A stretch of 64,000 nucleotides of DNA from NCBI RefSeq assembly GCF_030403775.1, contig NZ_JAQMWQ010000002.1, forward strand, positions 186,001 to 250,000. Reading direction: 5' to 3'. Under the pieces are notes generated by a model. It was not told the DNA's origin. It worked only from the letters and a program-made list of their open reading frames with translations, and searched no databases. Position numbers and translations under genes: made by a program. Below, one piece after another: positions 55,452-64,000 of this stretch (position 1 is its first letter; each line of letters begins with the position of its first letter). The DNA is from Paenibacillus sp. BSR1-1. GTDB lineage: Bacteria; Bacillota; Bacilli; Bacillales; Cytobacillaceae.

Positions 55452-55853
55452 TTGAAGAAGCATTTAGTATTTGTATACGGGACGTTAAGAAGGTATGAGC
55501 AGAATCATCATCTTCTTAAAAATGCTGAATGCCTGGCAGATAAATGTTGGATAAAAGGTGACCTATTTGATTCTGGGAGCGGATATCCATATTTAGTTCT
55601 GACCAGCCAAGACTGGGTATTTGGTGAACTATATCAGGTGAATGACAATGAACTTGAGGCCCTGGACCTGCTCGAAGAATACTATGGTCCTGGGAAAGAC
55701 AATTATTATGATCGAGTTGTTCAATCAGTACATACCGAAAGTGGAGACTATGAGGCTTTTGTATATGTTCTTCCTGAGGGCCGACAGCAGCCATATTTAG
55801 TGCAAATTAAAGAAGGGGATTGGTGTGTATATCGCCTGAAACCGTTGCAGTGA
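55452..55853 (+). CDS. Gamma-glutamylcyclotransferase-like (AIG2/GGCT) protein
   Basis: 133 aa. The GGCT signature VFVYGTLRRYEQNHH opens the protein, followed by the catalytic-type Glu near VNDNELEALDLLEEYYG (Glu in EL-ALD-E). The fold releases 5-oxoproline from gamma-glutamyl amines in characterised members such as YtfP/BtrG relatives. TTG start behind AGAGAGGG. The final part is followed by a 52-bp repeat array. Confidence 0.88.
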   Translation: MKKHLVFVYGTLRRYEQNHHLLKNAECLADKCWIKGDLFDSGSGYPYLVLTSQDWVFGELYQVNDNELEALDLLEEYYGPGKDNYYDRVVQSVHTESGDYEAFVYVLPEGRQQPYLVQIKEGDWCVYRLKPLQ

Positions 55854-55859
55854 GTAGTG

Positions 55860-56050
55860 CTTTTCCAGCAATGCGTTTCATTACGGGGGATATCGAAAAA
55901 AGAGTATCTATAGTAAATGAAAAGGCGTTTCATTGTCCCAGAAGCCGGAAAAAGAGAGTCCACGGTAAATGAAAAGGTGTTTCATTTCCCCAGTAACCAG
56001 AAAAAGAGGTTCAACGGTAAATGAAAAAATACATTTTATTGCCCGCAAAG
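55860..56050. repeat. 52-bp tandem repeat array
   Basis: GTAAATGA recurs at 55913, 55965 and 56017, exactly 52 bp apart, and GCGTTTCATT at 55873 and 55925 keeps the same step. Each unit reads GTAAATGAAAAGGYGTTTCA, then a variable C-rich part, then a GAAAAAGAG stretch. CGGTAAATGAAA and ATTGCCCG are shared with the repeat near 5.5 kb. No ORF is supported in the 234-bp gap. Confidence 0.85.
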
Positions 56051-56063
56051 CTAAAATGAGAAA

Positions 56064-56085
56064 CTGCCGAATAATATTTCGGCAG
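56064..56085 (-). terminator. Terminator of the YhcN lipoprotein gene
   Basis: Stem CTGCCGAAA/TTTCGGCAG-like with an inner loop, T-rich on the minus strand, just after the stop codon. Confidence 0.65.
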
Positions 56086-56087
56086 CT

Positions 56088-56669
56088 TTATCGAAAAACC
56101 CCATTAATCGTATTCGTAAAATCGTTATAAACACCGTCTCTGTTTGTTCCATTGCGTAATTCGTTTGTATAATTTGTCATTTGGCCAAAGAATGCAGTAT
56201 CGTACGAAATATACACATTGTCAATGGAACGATCTGCAGCACGTACTTGTCTTTCTATTTTTTTATCAAGAGGAGAAGCCGCTTTTTTATAATTGGTATT
56301 ATCTCCAGATCCAACCGTGCGGCCTCCGAGCTTGGTACGATCTATATTATTTGTTGTGGTATCTCTCGTTCCGGCGGTGCCATCATTAGTGCCAATTATA
56401 CCAGTTCCTGTAGTACCATTATTATTTTTTAAACTGACAGCAACATAGGCATCATTATTACGTAGGATGACATGGGCCTGGTCGACTTCATTTATGCTTT
56501 CTACATTATTACTAGCGCGTGCTGAAACGCGCAAGTTCTGGTTGGAACCATTGTTAATATTGTTTGTTCCCAAATTGTTTCTGCTATTTAATGCCTTATC
56601 ATTATTACAGCCGGTTAAACCTAAGAGAGCAGCAGCCATTACGACAGAAACCAAACTAATTTTCTTCAA
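56088..56669 (-). CDS. YhcN/YlaJ family sporulation lipoprotein
   Basis: 193 aa. Lipoprotein signal with lipobox LTGC (Cys at about residue 21). Next an Asn/Thr/Gly-rich low-complexity zone, then the YhcN/YlaJ domain in two parts: VDQAHVILRNNDAYVAVSL (about 63-80) and KKIERQVRAADRSIDNVYISYD (about 137-158). The family is found in the forespore inner membrane and acts in spore germination or cortex. The TTG at 56669 is chosen for AAGGAG at 8 nt; the GTG 9 nt upstream overlaps it. Confidence 0.88.
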   Translation of the reverse strand: MKKISLVSVVMAAALLGLTGCNNDKALNSRNNLGTNNINNGSNQNLRVSARASNNVESINEVDQAHVILRNNDAYVAVSLKNNNGTTGTGIIGTNDGTAGTRDTTTNNIDRTKLGGRTVGSGDNTNYKKAASPLDKKIERQVRAADRSIDNVYISYDTAFFGQMTNYTNELRNGTNRDGVYNDFTNTINGVFR

Positions 56670-56748
56670 GAAGTTCACTCCTTAAATTATCCTTTACTAA
56701 GTAGTGTGAGCTATTCAGGGTGAACAATTCATCTATGGAGAACCATTT

Positions 56749-58176
56749 TCAAGAAATTAGGAAACCACAAACAAGATACAGCACAACAGCAATCACTCCT
56801 CCCAAAGCAGAAACCTTCAGTTTATACCGCGCATAATCGATAAGAGGCATATCGAGAATCGATGCTGTTGTAATCGTCGTATCGCCTAATGGGGATGCTA
56901 AAGCGCCAAATGCACCACTGGCAAACACTGCACCGACCGTTAACGGAATGGAAGCATCGGTAGCCGAAGCCAAGGATATTCCTAATGGCATAAACAGCCC
57001 CCACGTTCCCCATGATGAACCAATAAAATAACCTGTAAGTGAACCTAGCAAAAAAATGGTTGCTGGAGTTAAAAAAGGTGGTAAAAAGGAACCTAATGTT
57101 GAACTGATAAAGGTAGAAAATCCAAGCTCATTGGCCGCAAGTGTCAAGGACCAGATCAATACAAGCATACTGATGGCTTCCATCATTTGATTGCCGCCAT
57201 CATAAAAATGGTACAAAATTTCATTTAAAGGAAGACGTCTTAAGATATAGAAAGCAAAGGATAACACTAGAGTAATAAATACGGCTAGAAGCATGACGAA
57301 GGTGGCATCAGCTTTCGAAAAGGCGTCGAAAACGGTTTTGGCCCCTTTAGCAGTGCCGTCTTTCCATAGCAGAAACAAGGAAAGTCCTAAAAGTAAAAAG
57401 ACAGGAAAAATCAAATTCCATGGCTGTGATTGGACTAGAGATAATTCTCTTTTAATGCCCATCCGGTGAAATTCATGCTCTTCTTCTAGTAGTTCCTGCT
57501 CATTATTTAAGTGTGAATCCTGTGATTTTCTAGAAGGAGACCAAAGGGTTTGAATGAGTCCAATGACAAGCATCGTAATCGCAAAAAAATCAAACAAAAT
57601 ACTCAGCAAAAAAATCTGATACGCTGATTGACCGATGTGAAGTCCTCTAATGCTGCCCTCAACTAATGAGACCATGAATCCCACAAAGGCAGTGGCAACA
57701 GGTAAAAGGACGATAACGGATTCTGTAGAAATATCCATTGTCAGTCCGACCTTTTGCTTCGGAATGTTTATTTTTTTCGCAAGAGCTTTGACGACTGGAC
57801 CAATCATCATGATTCGAAACATTGGCATCATAAAGGTAAAAGGGAGGGTAAGCCAGATGAACCCCAGCAGGCCCCGCTCCGTTCTAATCTTTGTTCCCAT
57901 CCATTCGGAAAAACCTTTTATCCCGCCGGAAATATTCATCATCCCTACGAGGCCGCCAAATAAATAAAGAAACCCGATAATTTTCATGTTCGTCACATTA
58001 GACAAGGTTGTCACGATATAGGTGACGGCCTGATGAGCACCCCCTAAAAAATGGCCAGACACAAGGAAGGAACTAACAAGAAGGCCGACTACCAGACCAG
58101 GCAGGATGTTTTTTATCCAAATAGACATGCCAATGACAATCAGAAACGGTATCAAGGAAAACCAAGTATGTTCCAA
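56749..58176 (-). CDS. Na+/H+ antiporter NhaC family protein
   Basis: 475 aa with about 12 membrane segments. NhaC-type motifs: GGLVGMMNISGGIKGF, PVATAFVGFM in the first half, and GSSWGTWGLFMPLGI and GALASPLGDTTITTAS in the second, which form the ion-binding crossing of this family. A charged cytosolic loop (about 226-255) divides the halves. It exchanges sodium for protons, or carries organic acids or lysine as some relatives do. TTG start with GGAGGAAG. Transcribed alone. Confidence 0.88.
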   Translation of the reverse strand: MEHTWFSLIPFLIVIGMSIWIKNILPGLVVGLLVSSFLVSGHFLGGAHQAVTYIVTTLSNVTNMKIIGFLYLFGGLVGMMNISGGIKGFSEWMGTKIRTERGLLGFIWLTLPFTFMMPMFRIMMIGPVVKALAKKINIPKQKVGLTMDISTESVIVLLPVATAFVGFMVSLVEGSIRGLHIGQSAYQIFLLSILFDFFAITMLVIGLIQTLWSPSRKSQDSHLNNEQELLEEEHEFHRMGIKRELSLVQSQPWNLIFPVFLLLGLSLFLLWKDGTAKGAKTVFDAFSKADATFVMLLAVFITLVLSFAFYILRRLPLNEILYHFYDGGNQMMEAISMLVLIWSLTLAANELGFSTFISSTLGSFLPPFLTPATIFLLGSLTGYFIGSSWGTWGLFMPLGISLASATDASIPLTVGAVFASGAFGALASPLGDTTITTASILDMPLIDYARYKLKVSALGGVIAVVLYLVCGFLIS

Positions 58177-58422
58177 ATCTACTTCCTCCAGCAGTGGATC
58201 TTGTTTTACTCCTCTTTTATTATTTTCCGAAATTTAGTATTAAAACCAGAAATTTATGGAACAGAATATAGGTAAAACGTACTAGAATAAATTCTCATAT
58301 AATAGAAAGGTACTATTGCCCGGAAATATTATGCGTGATAAAATCAGAATATTATAAATTTTTAGAATGAGGAGGTTTACCTTTTTTTATTAGAAGAATA
58401 CATAATTTAGGGGGATTTATAG

Positions 58423-59427
58423 GTGAAAAAGAGTCTAGTCCTTTTGGTGTGTGGAATGTTAATGTTACTCACCGCATGTGGAGAGGGAAGTAAGGAAACT
58501 AGCGGAGAAGCAAAGGAGAAAAACGAGAAAGTTGTAAAAATAGGGATTTCACAAATTGTCGAGCATCCGTCCCTTGATGCGGCTCGAGAAGGTTTTATTG
58601 CGGCACTGAAGGATGCCGGTTATGTAGAAGGAAAGAACTTGAAACTTGATTACCAAAATGCCCAAGGAGACATGAACAATAATATGTCCATTGCCAAAAA
58701 TTTGGTTGCTGACAAGGATGATCTAATTTTGGCAATTGCAACACCAAGTGCTCAGGCAGTGGTCAACGCTACGAAAGATATTCCCATATTGTTCACTGCC
58801 ATAACGGATCCTGTCGGAGCCCAGCTTGTGCAAAGCTTGGACAAGCCAGGCGGGAATGTGACCGGCACATCGGATACCCATCCTGAGGCGATAAAGAATA
58901 CAATTGATGCCATTAAAAAATTTATTCCTAATGCCAAGAAGGTAGGCATCATTTATAACAACGGGGAACCAAACTCCGTTGTCAATGTTAAAAACGCTAA
59001 GAGCGCTCTTGAGGCAGCTGGGCTGGAGACGGTTGAAACGACTATCTCAGCCAGTTCCGAAGTAAAACAGGCAGCCGAGTCAATGGTTGGGCGTGCAGAC
59101 GTATTATACATTCCAAAGGATAATACCGTTGTTGCTGCACTGGAATCGGTGATTAAAGTAGCTAATGACAAAAATATCCCGACCTTTGTCGGTGAAGGTG
59201 ATTCTGTAAAACGGGGAACCTTCGCATCTTATGGATTCGACTACCATGATCTTGGCTATACAACCGGAAAAATGGCTGTGGAAATTCTAAAAGGTAAAAA
59301 ACCAAGCGAAATTCCTGTCGGCTTCCCAGAAAACCTTCAGTTGTACATCAATAAAAAAGCTGCTCAAGAAGAAGGAATTACCTTAACTGAAGAGATGCTA
59401 AAGAACGCGAAAGTAGTGGGAGAATAA
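58423..59427 (+). CDS. ABC transporter substrate-binding lipoprotein, TrpX-like
   Basis: 334 aa. Lipobox LTAC (Cys about residue 19), a Glu/Lys linker, then a periplasmic-binding fold with KIGISQIVEHPSLDAAREGF, FTAITDPVGAQLV, GGNVTGTSD and DNTVVAALESVI, as in TrpX/YufN-like ABC-type binders of tryptophan, tyrosine or purines. GTG start behind AGGGGG. The permease and ATPase that usually follow are absent; a terminator comes straight after. It may serve a transporter coded elsewhere. Confidence 0.87.
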   Translation: MKKSLVLLVCGMLMLLTACGEGSKETSGEAKEKNEKVVKIGISQIVEHPSLDAAREGFIAALKDAGYVEGKNLKLDYQNAQGDMNNNMSIAKNLVADKDDLILAIATPSAQAVVNATKDIPILFTAITDPVGAQLVQSLDKPGGNVTGTSDTHPEAIKNTIDAIKKFIPNAKKVGIIYNNGEPNSVVNVKNAKSALEAAGLETVETTISASSEVKQAAESMVGRADVLYIPKDNTVVAALESVIKVANDKNIPTFVGEGDSVKRGTFASYGFDYHDLGYTTGKMAVEILKGKKPSEIPVGFPENLQLYINKKAAQEEGITLTEEMLKNAKVVGE

Positions 59428-59430
59428 TAT

Positions 59431-59470
59431 CAGCAAAAAAACCTGCCTTAAACAAGCAGGTTTTTTGCTG
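59431..59470 (+). terminator. Terminator of the binding-protein gene
   Basis: A long stem (CAGCAAAAAACCTGC and its complement) with T run inside the 3' arm. Confidence 0.9.
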
Positions 59471-59585
59471 TGTGAGTTTCGTTTGCGCAAATCACTTGCA
59501 CACGAATTACTTGTATACAAATCATCTTGAACATGATATATTTTTATTAATCAGAAAATTTAAATAAATAAATAGAGGGAGAATT

Positions 59586-60020
59586 ATGGAAAAATTCGAT
59601 ATCTGTGTTCATTTTTTACTAGCAAAAGCTTTACAAAGAGTGAATCAAGTGAGTAAATCCAAGCTAGCCTCTTATGGTGTGACACCTGTACAATTTGCAT
59701 TGCTTCGACGGCTCTGGGAAAAGGATGGACAATTTGGTTATGCTTTAGCTGAACAACTTCTTATGGACAGTGCAACGATTACAGGAATAATCGACCGGTT
59801 GGAGCATAACGGGTTCATAGAAAGGCGAATGGATCCGAATGATCGCCGCAACAAGCTGGTTTTTCTTACAGAAAAAGGGAAATCAATGGAGGTTTCATTA
59901 TGCGAAAAAATGGATGAAATGAATAAAGAAGTGATGTCCGATTTTGATGTAGAGGAAATTCAGCAATTTAAGAAAGTCCTTTTTAAAATAGGAATTAGCA
60001 ACACGAATATGGGAGTCTGA
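59586..60020 (+). CDS. MarR family regulator of the downstream efflux operon
   Basis: 144 aa winged helix of MarR type: a helical N-terminus, LAEQLLMDSATITGIIDRLEHNGFIERR as recognition helix and start of the wing, and the DPNDRRNKLVFLTEKG wing tip, all conserved. ATG behind AGAGGGAG. The MBL gene starts 19 bp after it and the MFS gene 37 bp after that, so it probably represses its own operon and is released by a phenolic or drug ligand. Confidence 0.9.
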   Translation: MEKFDICVHFLLAKALQRVNQVSKSKLASYGVTPVQFALLRRLWEKDGQFGYALAEQLLMDSATITGIIDRLEHNGFIERRMDPNDRRNKLVFLTEKGKSMEVSLCEKMDEMNKEVMSDFDVEEIQQFKKVLFKIGISNTNMGV

Positions 60021-60039
60021 GGAAAGGGGGAGTCGCCGT

Positions 60040-60849
60040 ATGTTAAATGTATTCGAAAAAGAGGACGTTACTTGTATTGAGGGGAGTTTTGAAAGTGCTG
60101 GACAAAAAGGAAGAACGGTTTATGCATTTTTAGTAGACGGTATGTTAATTGATACCGGGTGCAAACACCTTGAATCTGATCTAATTCCATTTTATGAAAG
60201 CCATTCGATTGACCTGGTTACTTTAACTCATAGTCATGAGGATCATACAGGCACAGCTTCATGGTTCCAGGAAAACCGAAATGTGCCCATCTATATTCAT
60301 GAAAAAGGAATTAGCACTTGTGTGCAGCCCTGCCCGTATCCTAAATATCGCCAGATGGCTTGGGGGATACGAAAAGAGTTTACGGCCATGCCGCTAGGAG
60401 AAACGATTCAAACTAAAAGTCAGGATTGGAAAGTGATTTATACTCCAGGTCATGCAAATGACCATATCTCGCTTTATCATGAAGACACAGGCAGGTTATT
60501 TACAGGAGACTTATATGTTTCACCAAAAACAAAGGTCATTATGAAAAGTGAATCAATCCGTTTAATTATGAATTCCATTCGAATGCTGTTATCGCATGAT
60601 TTCGAAACGTTATTTTGTTCCCATTCAGGGTACATTAAAGACGGAAAAGAAATGCTGAAGCAAAAGTTAAATAATCTTGAAAACCTTTGCGGTGAAGTAA
60701 AATCTTTACATGAAAAAGGATTTACAATTAATGAAATCGATAAATCGCTTTTCCCGAAAAAGTACCCAATTGTGGCAGTTTCAGGTGGAGAATGGGACTC
60801 CTTGCATATTATTACTTCCATTGTTACAAATGCACCTTTAGTTTACTAG
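60040..60849 (+). CDS. MBL-fold metallo-hydrolase in a MarR/MFS operon
   Basis: 269 aa. Metal-binding HSHEDH (about residues 65-70), further ligands in TPGHANDHIS and FTGDLYVS, and a final CSHSGYI. An N-terminal GRTVYAFLVDGMLIDTG strand is typical of glyoxalase-II/lactonase-type members. It may detoxify the compound that the linked MFS pump exports; that is inference from context. ATG behind AAGGGGGAG. Confidence 0.87.
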   Translation: MLNVFEKEDVTCIEGSFESAGQKGRTVYAFLVDGMLIDTGCKHLESDLIPFYESHSIDLVTLTHSHEDHTGTASWFQENRNVPIYIHEKGISTCVQPCPYPKYRQMAWGIRKEFTAMPLGETIQTKSQDWKVIYTPGHANDHISLYHEDTGRLFTGDLYVSPKTKVIMKSESIRLIMNSIRMLLSHDFETLFCSHSGYIKDGKEMLKQKLNNLENLCGEVKSLHEKGFTINEIDKSLFPKKYPIVAVSGGEWDSLHIITSIVTNAPLVY

Positions 60850-60886
60850 AATGATGATAAAATTATAAAAGTAGGGCGGGGAACAA

Positions 60887-62266
60887 ATGTCTTCCATTAT
60901 AATTGATTCTACTCAATCTGAAATGAAGGTGTCCTTTCAAGAGAATAAACTCATTTTCATTTGGAGCTTTACGACCTTGCTGGTAGTAATGAATACGACT
61001 ATGTTTAATGTTGCATTACCAGTGGTCCTTCATGAATTTTCCTTAAACTCATCCACCGCATCTTGGCTTGTTTCCGGTTATTCAATCATGTTTGCTATAT
61101 CAACGTTGACATTTGGCAGGCTATCGGATTTTATTCCTCTCTCAAGACTTCTACTCTTTGGAATTAGCATATTAGGAATAGCTTCGATCATTGGTTTCTT
61201 TTCCAATCATTTTATTTTGTTATTAGGAGCTCGAATTCTTCAAGCTGCAGGGGCAGGAGCCGTGATGGGATTAAGCATGATCATGGCGGGGCGCTATATA
61301 CCAATATCAAGGCGTGGAAAAGCAATGGCGATTATTGCGTCTGCTGCTTCATTGGCATTTGGTTTAGGACCTGTAATTGGAGGAGTTATTACTCAATACT
61401 TAGGATGGAATTATCTTTTCGCAATCACTGGATTTTCTATCCTATCTCTTCCTTTCTTCCAAAGGTTATTGCCTAAGGAAATGATTAAAAAAGGACATTT
61501 CGATCTATATGGTGCCATTCTAACGGGGCTTAGTGTTACGTGCCTGTTACTTTCTCTCTCCACACTTTCATATGGTTTTTTATTAGGTACGGTTGTACTT
61601 TTGGCAGTAAGTTGGAGATATATGAATAAGATTAAAGAGCCGTTTATTCCACCAATACTCCTCAGAAATAAGCAATATACAAAACTTCTATTTATTAGTT
61701 GTTCAGCGTTTTTCATAAACTTTTCAAATCTGTTTTTAATGCCCATTATTCTGTCAACTGTATTCAAAAAAGCACCAGCAGAGGTAGGGATAATCATTTT
61801 TCCAGGAGCCATTTTGGCGGTGATAGCTGGACAAATTATTGGTAGAAAAATTGACCGCTTTGGCAATGCACCGGTTATTGTTTTTGGGCAATTATTTTTA
61901 TTAATTGCCACTATCCTATTTGCGTGGTTAACTACCTTAAATCCTTATTTCATCCTTTTCACCTATATGTTCGCAAGTGTGGGCTTTACAGCGATTTCAT
62001 CAAGCATTTCGAACGAGATCACAAGAATCTTGCCCTTGACTCAAATCGGGTCTGGGATAGGCATCGTCCAATCGATGCAATTTTTCGGAGCGGGGCTGGG
62101 AGTGACAGTTTCTGGCTTATTATTAACCCTTCAGGAAGGTTTATCTTCGGAAAGTATTTATCGGAATATTTATATTGGCTATTCATTTGTTATCATGATG
62201 TCTGTTTTCATGTACGGATTATATTACCGAAAAGCACGTTCGAGGGAAATGGAAGTACCAAATTGA
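60887..62266 (+). CDS. MFS drug-efflux transporter (EmrB/QacA-like)
   Basis: 459 aa with 12 to 14 membrane segments. Motifs: TTMFNVALPVV in TM1 and LVSGYSIMFAISTLTFGRLSD with the motif-A loop before TM3; RILQAAGAGAVMGL (motif B); and the antiporter motif C area FGLGPVIGGVI. These are the DHA2-type drug/proton antiporter features. ATG behind GGCGGGGAA. Third gene of the MarR-MBL-MFS operon. A closely related but broken MFS copy follows 600 bp later. Confidence 0.9.
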   Translation: MSSIIIDSTQSEMKVSFQENKLIFIWSFTTLLVVMNTTMFNVALPVVLHEFSLNSSTASWLVSGYSIMFAISTLTFGRLSDFIPLSRLLLFGISILGIASIIGFFSNHFILLLGARILQAAGAGAVMGLSMIMAGRYIPISRRGKAMAIIASAASLAFGLGPVIGGVITQYLGWNYLFAITGFSILSLPFFQRLLPKEMIKKGHFDLYGAILTGLSVTCLLLSLSTLSYGFLLGTVVLLAVSWRYMNKIKEPFIPPILLRNKQYTKLLFISCSAFFINFSNLFLMPIILSTVFKKAPAEVGIIIFPGAILAVIAGQIIGRKIDRFGNAPVIVFGQLFLLIATILFAWLTTLNPYFILFTYMFASVGFTAISSSISNEITRILPLTQIGSGIGIVQSMQFFGAGLGVTVSGLLLTLQEGLSSESIYRNIYIGYSFVIMMSVFMYGLYYRKARSREMEVPN

Positions 62267-62282
62267 AATCCAATAACGGATT

Positions 62283-62748
62283 TTGTATAGTAGGTGCGAA
62301 GAATATGATTGGAGTGAATGGGTTGATCCTAACTCTCAATTACAACACTTAGACCTTATAGATTTGTTGAGCGAGCAACATAGTCTGGTCCGAAAGATTT
62401 CAGAAAAAGCATGGAATGATAACAGTGAGATTTATATTTCCAATTCTGAATGGTATATCATGGCCAGGATTTATGAGAAGAGACCGACCATTTCCTATGT
62501 TACCAAATATGTAGAAATATCCCGCCAAGCCATTCATAAGTTTATTACAAATCTTTCTGAAAAAGGATTAGTGAAGAAAACAACAAGAAAGAGAAGTGTA
62601 TCCAGCTAACAGCTTTAGGAGAAGATGCTACGAAAAAAACGCAGAACTGAAAGCCCGGCTTGAGGATAAAATTGCAGAAAAAATAGGTTTGGAGCAAGTA
62701 AATATGCTTAAAGATCTATTAAAGGTAGAATGGGGAATTGAACAATAA
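62283..62748 (+). pseudogene. MarR family regulator, frameshifted
   Basis: The first part (to 62609) translates to a MarR-like NSQLQHLDLIDLLSEQHS start and an ISRQAIHKFITNLSEKGLV recognition helix. After KKTTRK (about 62580) the frame is lost, and another frame continues with KCIQLTALGEDATKK to a stop at 62748, the natural MarR C-terminus. One base deleted or two inserted explains this. The native start is also unclear, as no good ribosome-binding site and ATG fit. The protein is most likely inactive. Confidence 0.8.
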
Positions 62749-62763
62749 GGATGGTTAAAAATG

Positions 62764-62809
62764 AAACCACATCTTTGTCAAAATTGTTGACAAAGATGTG
62801 GTTTTTTTA
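62764..62809 (+). terminator. Terminator after the broken MarR gene
   Basis: A long stem (AAACCACATCTTTGTCA with its complement) followed by seven T. Confidence 0.9.
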
Positions 62810-62876
62810 AAACTAAATTAGTCAACTAAGTTGACCATTATGTAGTTGCAATAAATGATTGAAGGGGTTTAATACG

Positions 62877-63090
62877 TGAATACACAAACAGGATCAATAG
62901 CAAAAAAACAAAGCAATACAGTGCTGTAACACTATTCATTAGCGGTAAAATCCTAGCCGCCGCAGCACCTGTTTTTGGTGTATTACTTATGGGACGAATC
63001 GTTCAGGCGGCGGGATCTTCAATTGTGTTTTTAGGATTAGCGGTGATGAATGTAGTCCTGTCATTTTTTATCAAAAAGCCCAATCATTAG
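62877..63090 (+). pseudogene. MFS transporter remnant
   Basis: Starts with GTG and a short NTQTGSIAKKQSN stretch, then stops at once. In another frame about 45 codons continue with KILAAAAPVFGVLLMGRIVQAA, the motif-B region of DHA2 MFS pumps, then jump to a natural C-terminus AVMNVVLSFFIKKPNH before the stop at 63090. The ends of a gene survive with the middle lost. It sits after the broken MarR gene, so a second regulator/pump pair has decayed here. Confidence 0.75.
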
Positions 63091-63160
63091 ATATTAGGAG
63101 GTATTGAGTATTCCTATTTATCCTCCTGAACAGTATAATCAGGGATGGGAGTTGAATGAA

Positions 63161-64000
63161 ATGAATAAAAAAGATATCGCTAATATCCGGAAACAATTTA
63201 AATTAGACAATTACAACCTGCAAATTCGAGAAATCTTCAATGTTTATGTGCAGAAAGAATCAGGTGAGATTTACCACCATGTCAGCCAGCCGTTTCAAAT
63301 GTTAGAACAAGAAGCCCAGGAATTATTTTTGACAAACTTTAAGAAGGTATTAACAGGGCAGCTTGATGCAAAACTGTTCGAGCTGAAATTCATTCGGGAC
63401 GTGGAAGATAGCACCCAAATGTTCCTTTTCGAAGGATTACAACAAGAGACAACCGATGATTGGAAAGAATACATGCTGGAAATCGTCTTGAAAATGTTTG
63501 CGGACATGAAATATGAATTTGATACAGTGGTGACCTTTATCCGGGGAGAATACCGAAAAGGGACCCGGAAACGGAATGCAGAAACCGAAGAAGGCGGGGA
63601 TGATGAAGTCTATTCGAGCCCATTTATCCTTTGCAGTCTGAATAAAACGGATCAGCCGAAAAGAGCTTTAACGTTTGATTATATTGAAAAAGAATTCAAA
63701 TCGCATAACTTCTTTGATCCTATTATTAATTTAGATTCTCCATTGTCTGGCTTTTTGTTCCCTGCGTTTAATGACAATGCGGCAGATGTAAACCATCTTC
63801 TCTATTGTGCAGGGAAAGCGAATCAACCAGATGCTAGATTTATTGAAGAAGTGCTCAATTGCGAAGAGATTATTACTGCGCAGGAAGATAAGGACTGCTT
63901 CGATTTTATCTTAAAAGAAGTGATGGGAGACGAAGTGGAATCCCGGGTCATTTCCAATGTTTATGAAGAAATCGATAAGTTGGTTCAAGAGAGTCAAGAG
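63161..64000 (+). CDS. DUF4317 family protein (partial, cut by window end)
   Basis: 280 codons are visible with no stop at the window edge. The protein starts MNKKDIANIRKQFKLDN, then has FNVYVQKESGEIYHHVSQPF and VVTFIRGEYRKGTRKR motifs and an ILCSLNKTDQPKRALTFDY strand, as in DUF4317 proteins of Firmicutes, which are soluble and of unknown function. GGGAG stands before ATG at 63161. Confidence 0.8.
   Translation, partial: MNKKDIANIRKQFKLDNYNLQIREIFNVYVQKESGEIYHHVSQPFQMLEQEAQELFLTNFKKVLTGQLDAKLFELKFIRDVEDSTQMFLFEGLQQETTDDWKEYMLEIVLKMFADMKYEFDTVVTFIRGEYRKGTRKRNAETEEGGDDEVYSSPFILCSLNKTDQPKRALTFDYIEKEFKSHNFFDPIINLDSPLSGFLFPAFNDNAADVNHLLYCAGKANQPDARFIEEVLNCEEIITAQEDKDCFDFILKEVMGDEVESRVISNVYEEIDKLVQESQE

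Overview
The window is AT-rich DNA from an endospore-forming member of the Bacillaceae, probably near Neobacillus, Mesobacillus or Bacillus. This rests on intracellular subtilisin with its LIPY propeptide, the YyaC spore protease, two YjcZ tiny membrane proteins, a YhcN/YlaJ sporulation lipoprotein, KimA, FbpA-like proteins, frequent TTG/GTG starts behind strong Shine-Dalgarno sites, and T-box and SAM-I leaders of Bacillus type. It is ordinary chromosome with many single-gene units closed by clear rho-independent hairpins. I see no rRNA, tRNA, complete insertion sequence, prophage or CRISPR.

Layout. 1-10 kb: a 21-bp-phased repeat field, a J-domain protein, IspA, DUF421 and GNAT proteins, two transporters, YyaC and a YhgE/Pip membrane protein. 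10-16 kb: a 52-bp palindromic minisatellite, a CwlO-like NlpC/P60 hydrolase, a Met/Gly-rich repeat protein, a tandem fluoride-channel pair, a GGDEF protein, an SGNH esterase and an MBL hydrolase. 17-28 kb: two FbpA-like proteins, SnoaL proteins, threonine aldolase, an SH3 membrane pair, KimA, EamA/AraC/phosphoesterase and a second GGDEF protein. 28-39 kb: rifampin phosphotransferase, cold-shock protein, hybrid cluster protein, a T-box-controlled second-type methionyl-tRNA synthetase, and a PadR-DUF1048-ABC exporter cassette whose GC-rich codons suggest transfer.

40-45 kb holds an uncharacterised esterase / ATP-grasp / esterase cluster. 46-51.6 kb is an acyl-CoA carboxylase operon preceded by a TetR gene and four copies of one palindrome. 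In its middle a deletion has joined the start of methylmalonyl-CoA mutase small subunit to the end of the MeaB GTPase, so the carboxylase remains but the mutase is gone. 52-54.5 kb is a SAM-I riboswitch driving an SfnG/SsuD-like flavin monooxygenase and a RimK-like ATP-grasp ligase. 55-64 kb has small enzymes, YhcN, an NhaC antiporter, an orphan TrpX-like binding protein, a MarR-MBL-MFS efflux operon, a decayed MarR/MFS pair and the start of a DUF4317 gene cut by the window edge.

The best leads are the SAM-riboswitch monooxygenase/ligase pair, the esterase/ATP-grasp cluster, the carboxylase operon with its deletion scar and repeated operators, and the intergenic minisatellites whose periods (21 and 52 bp) match whole turns of the DNA helix, one family recurring about 50 kb apart.
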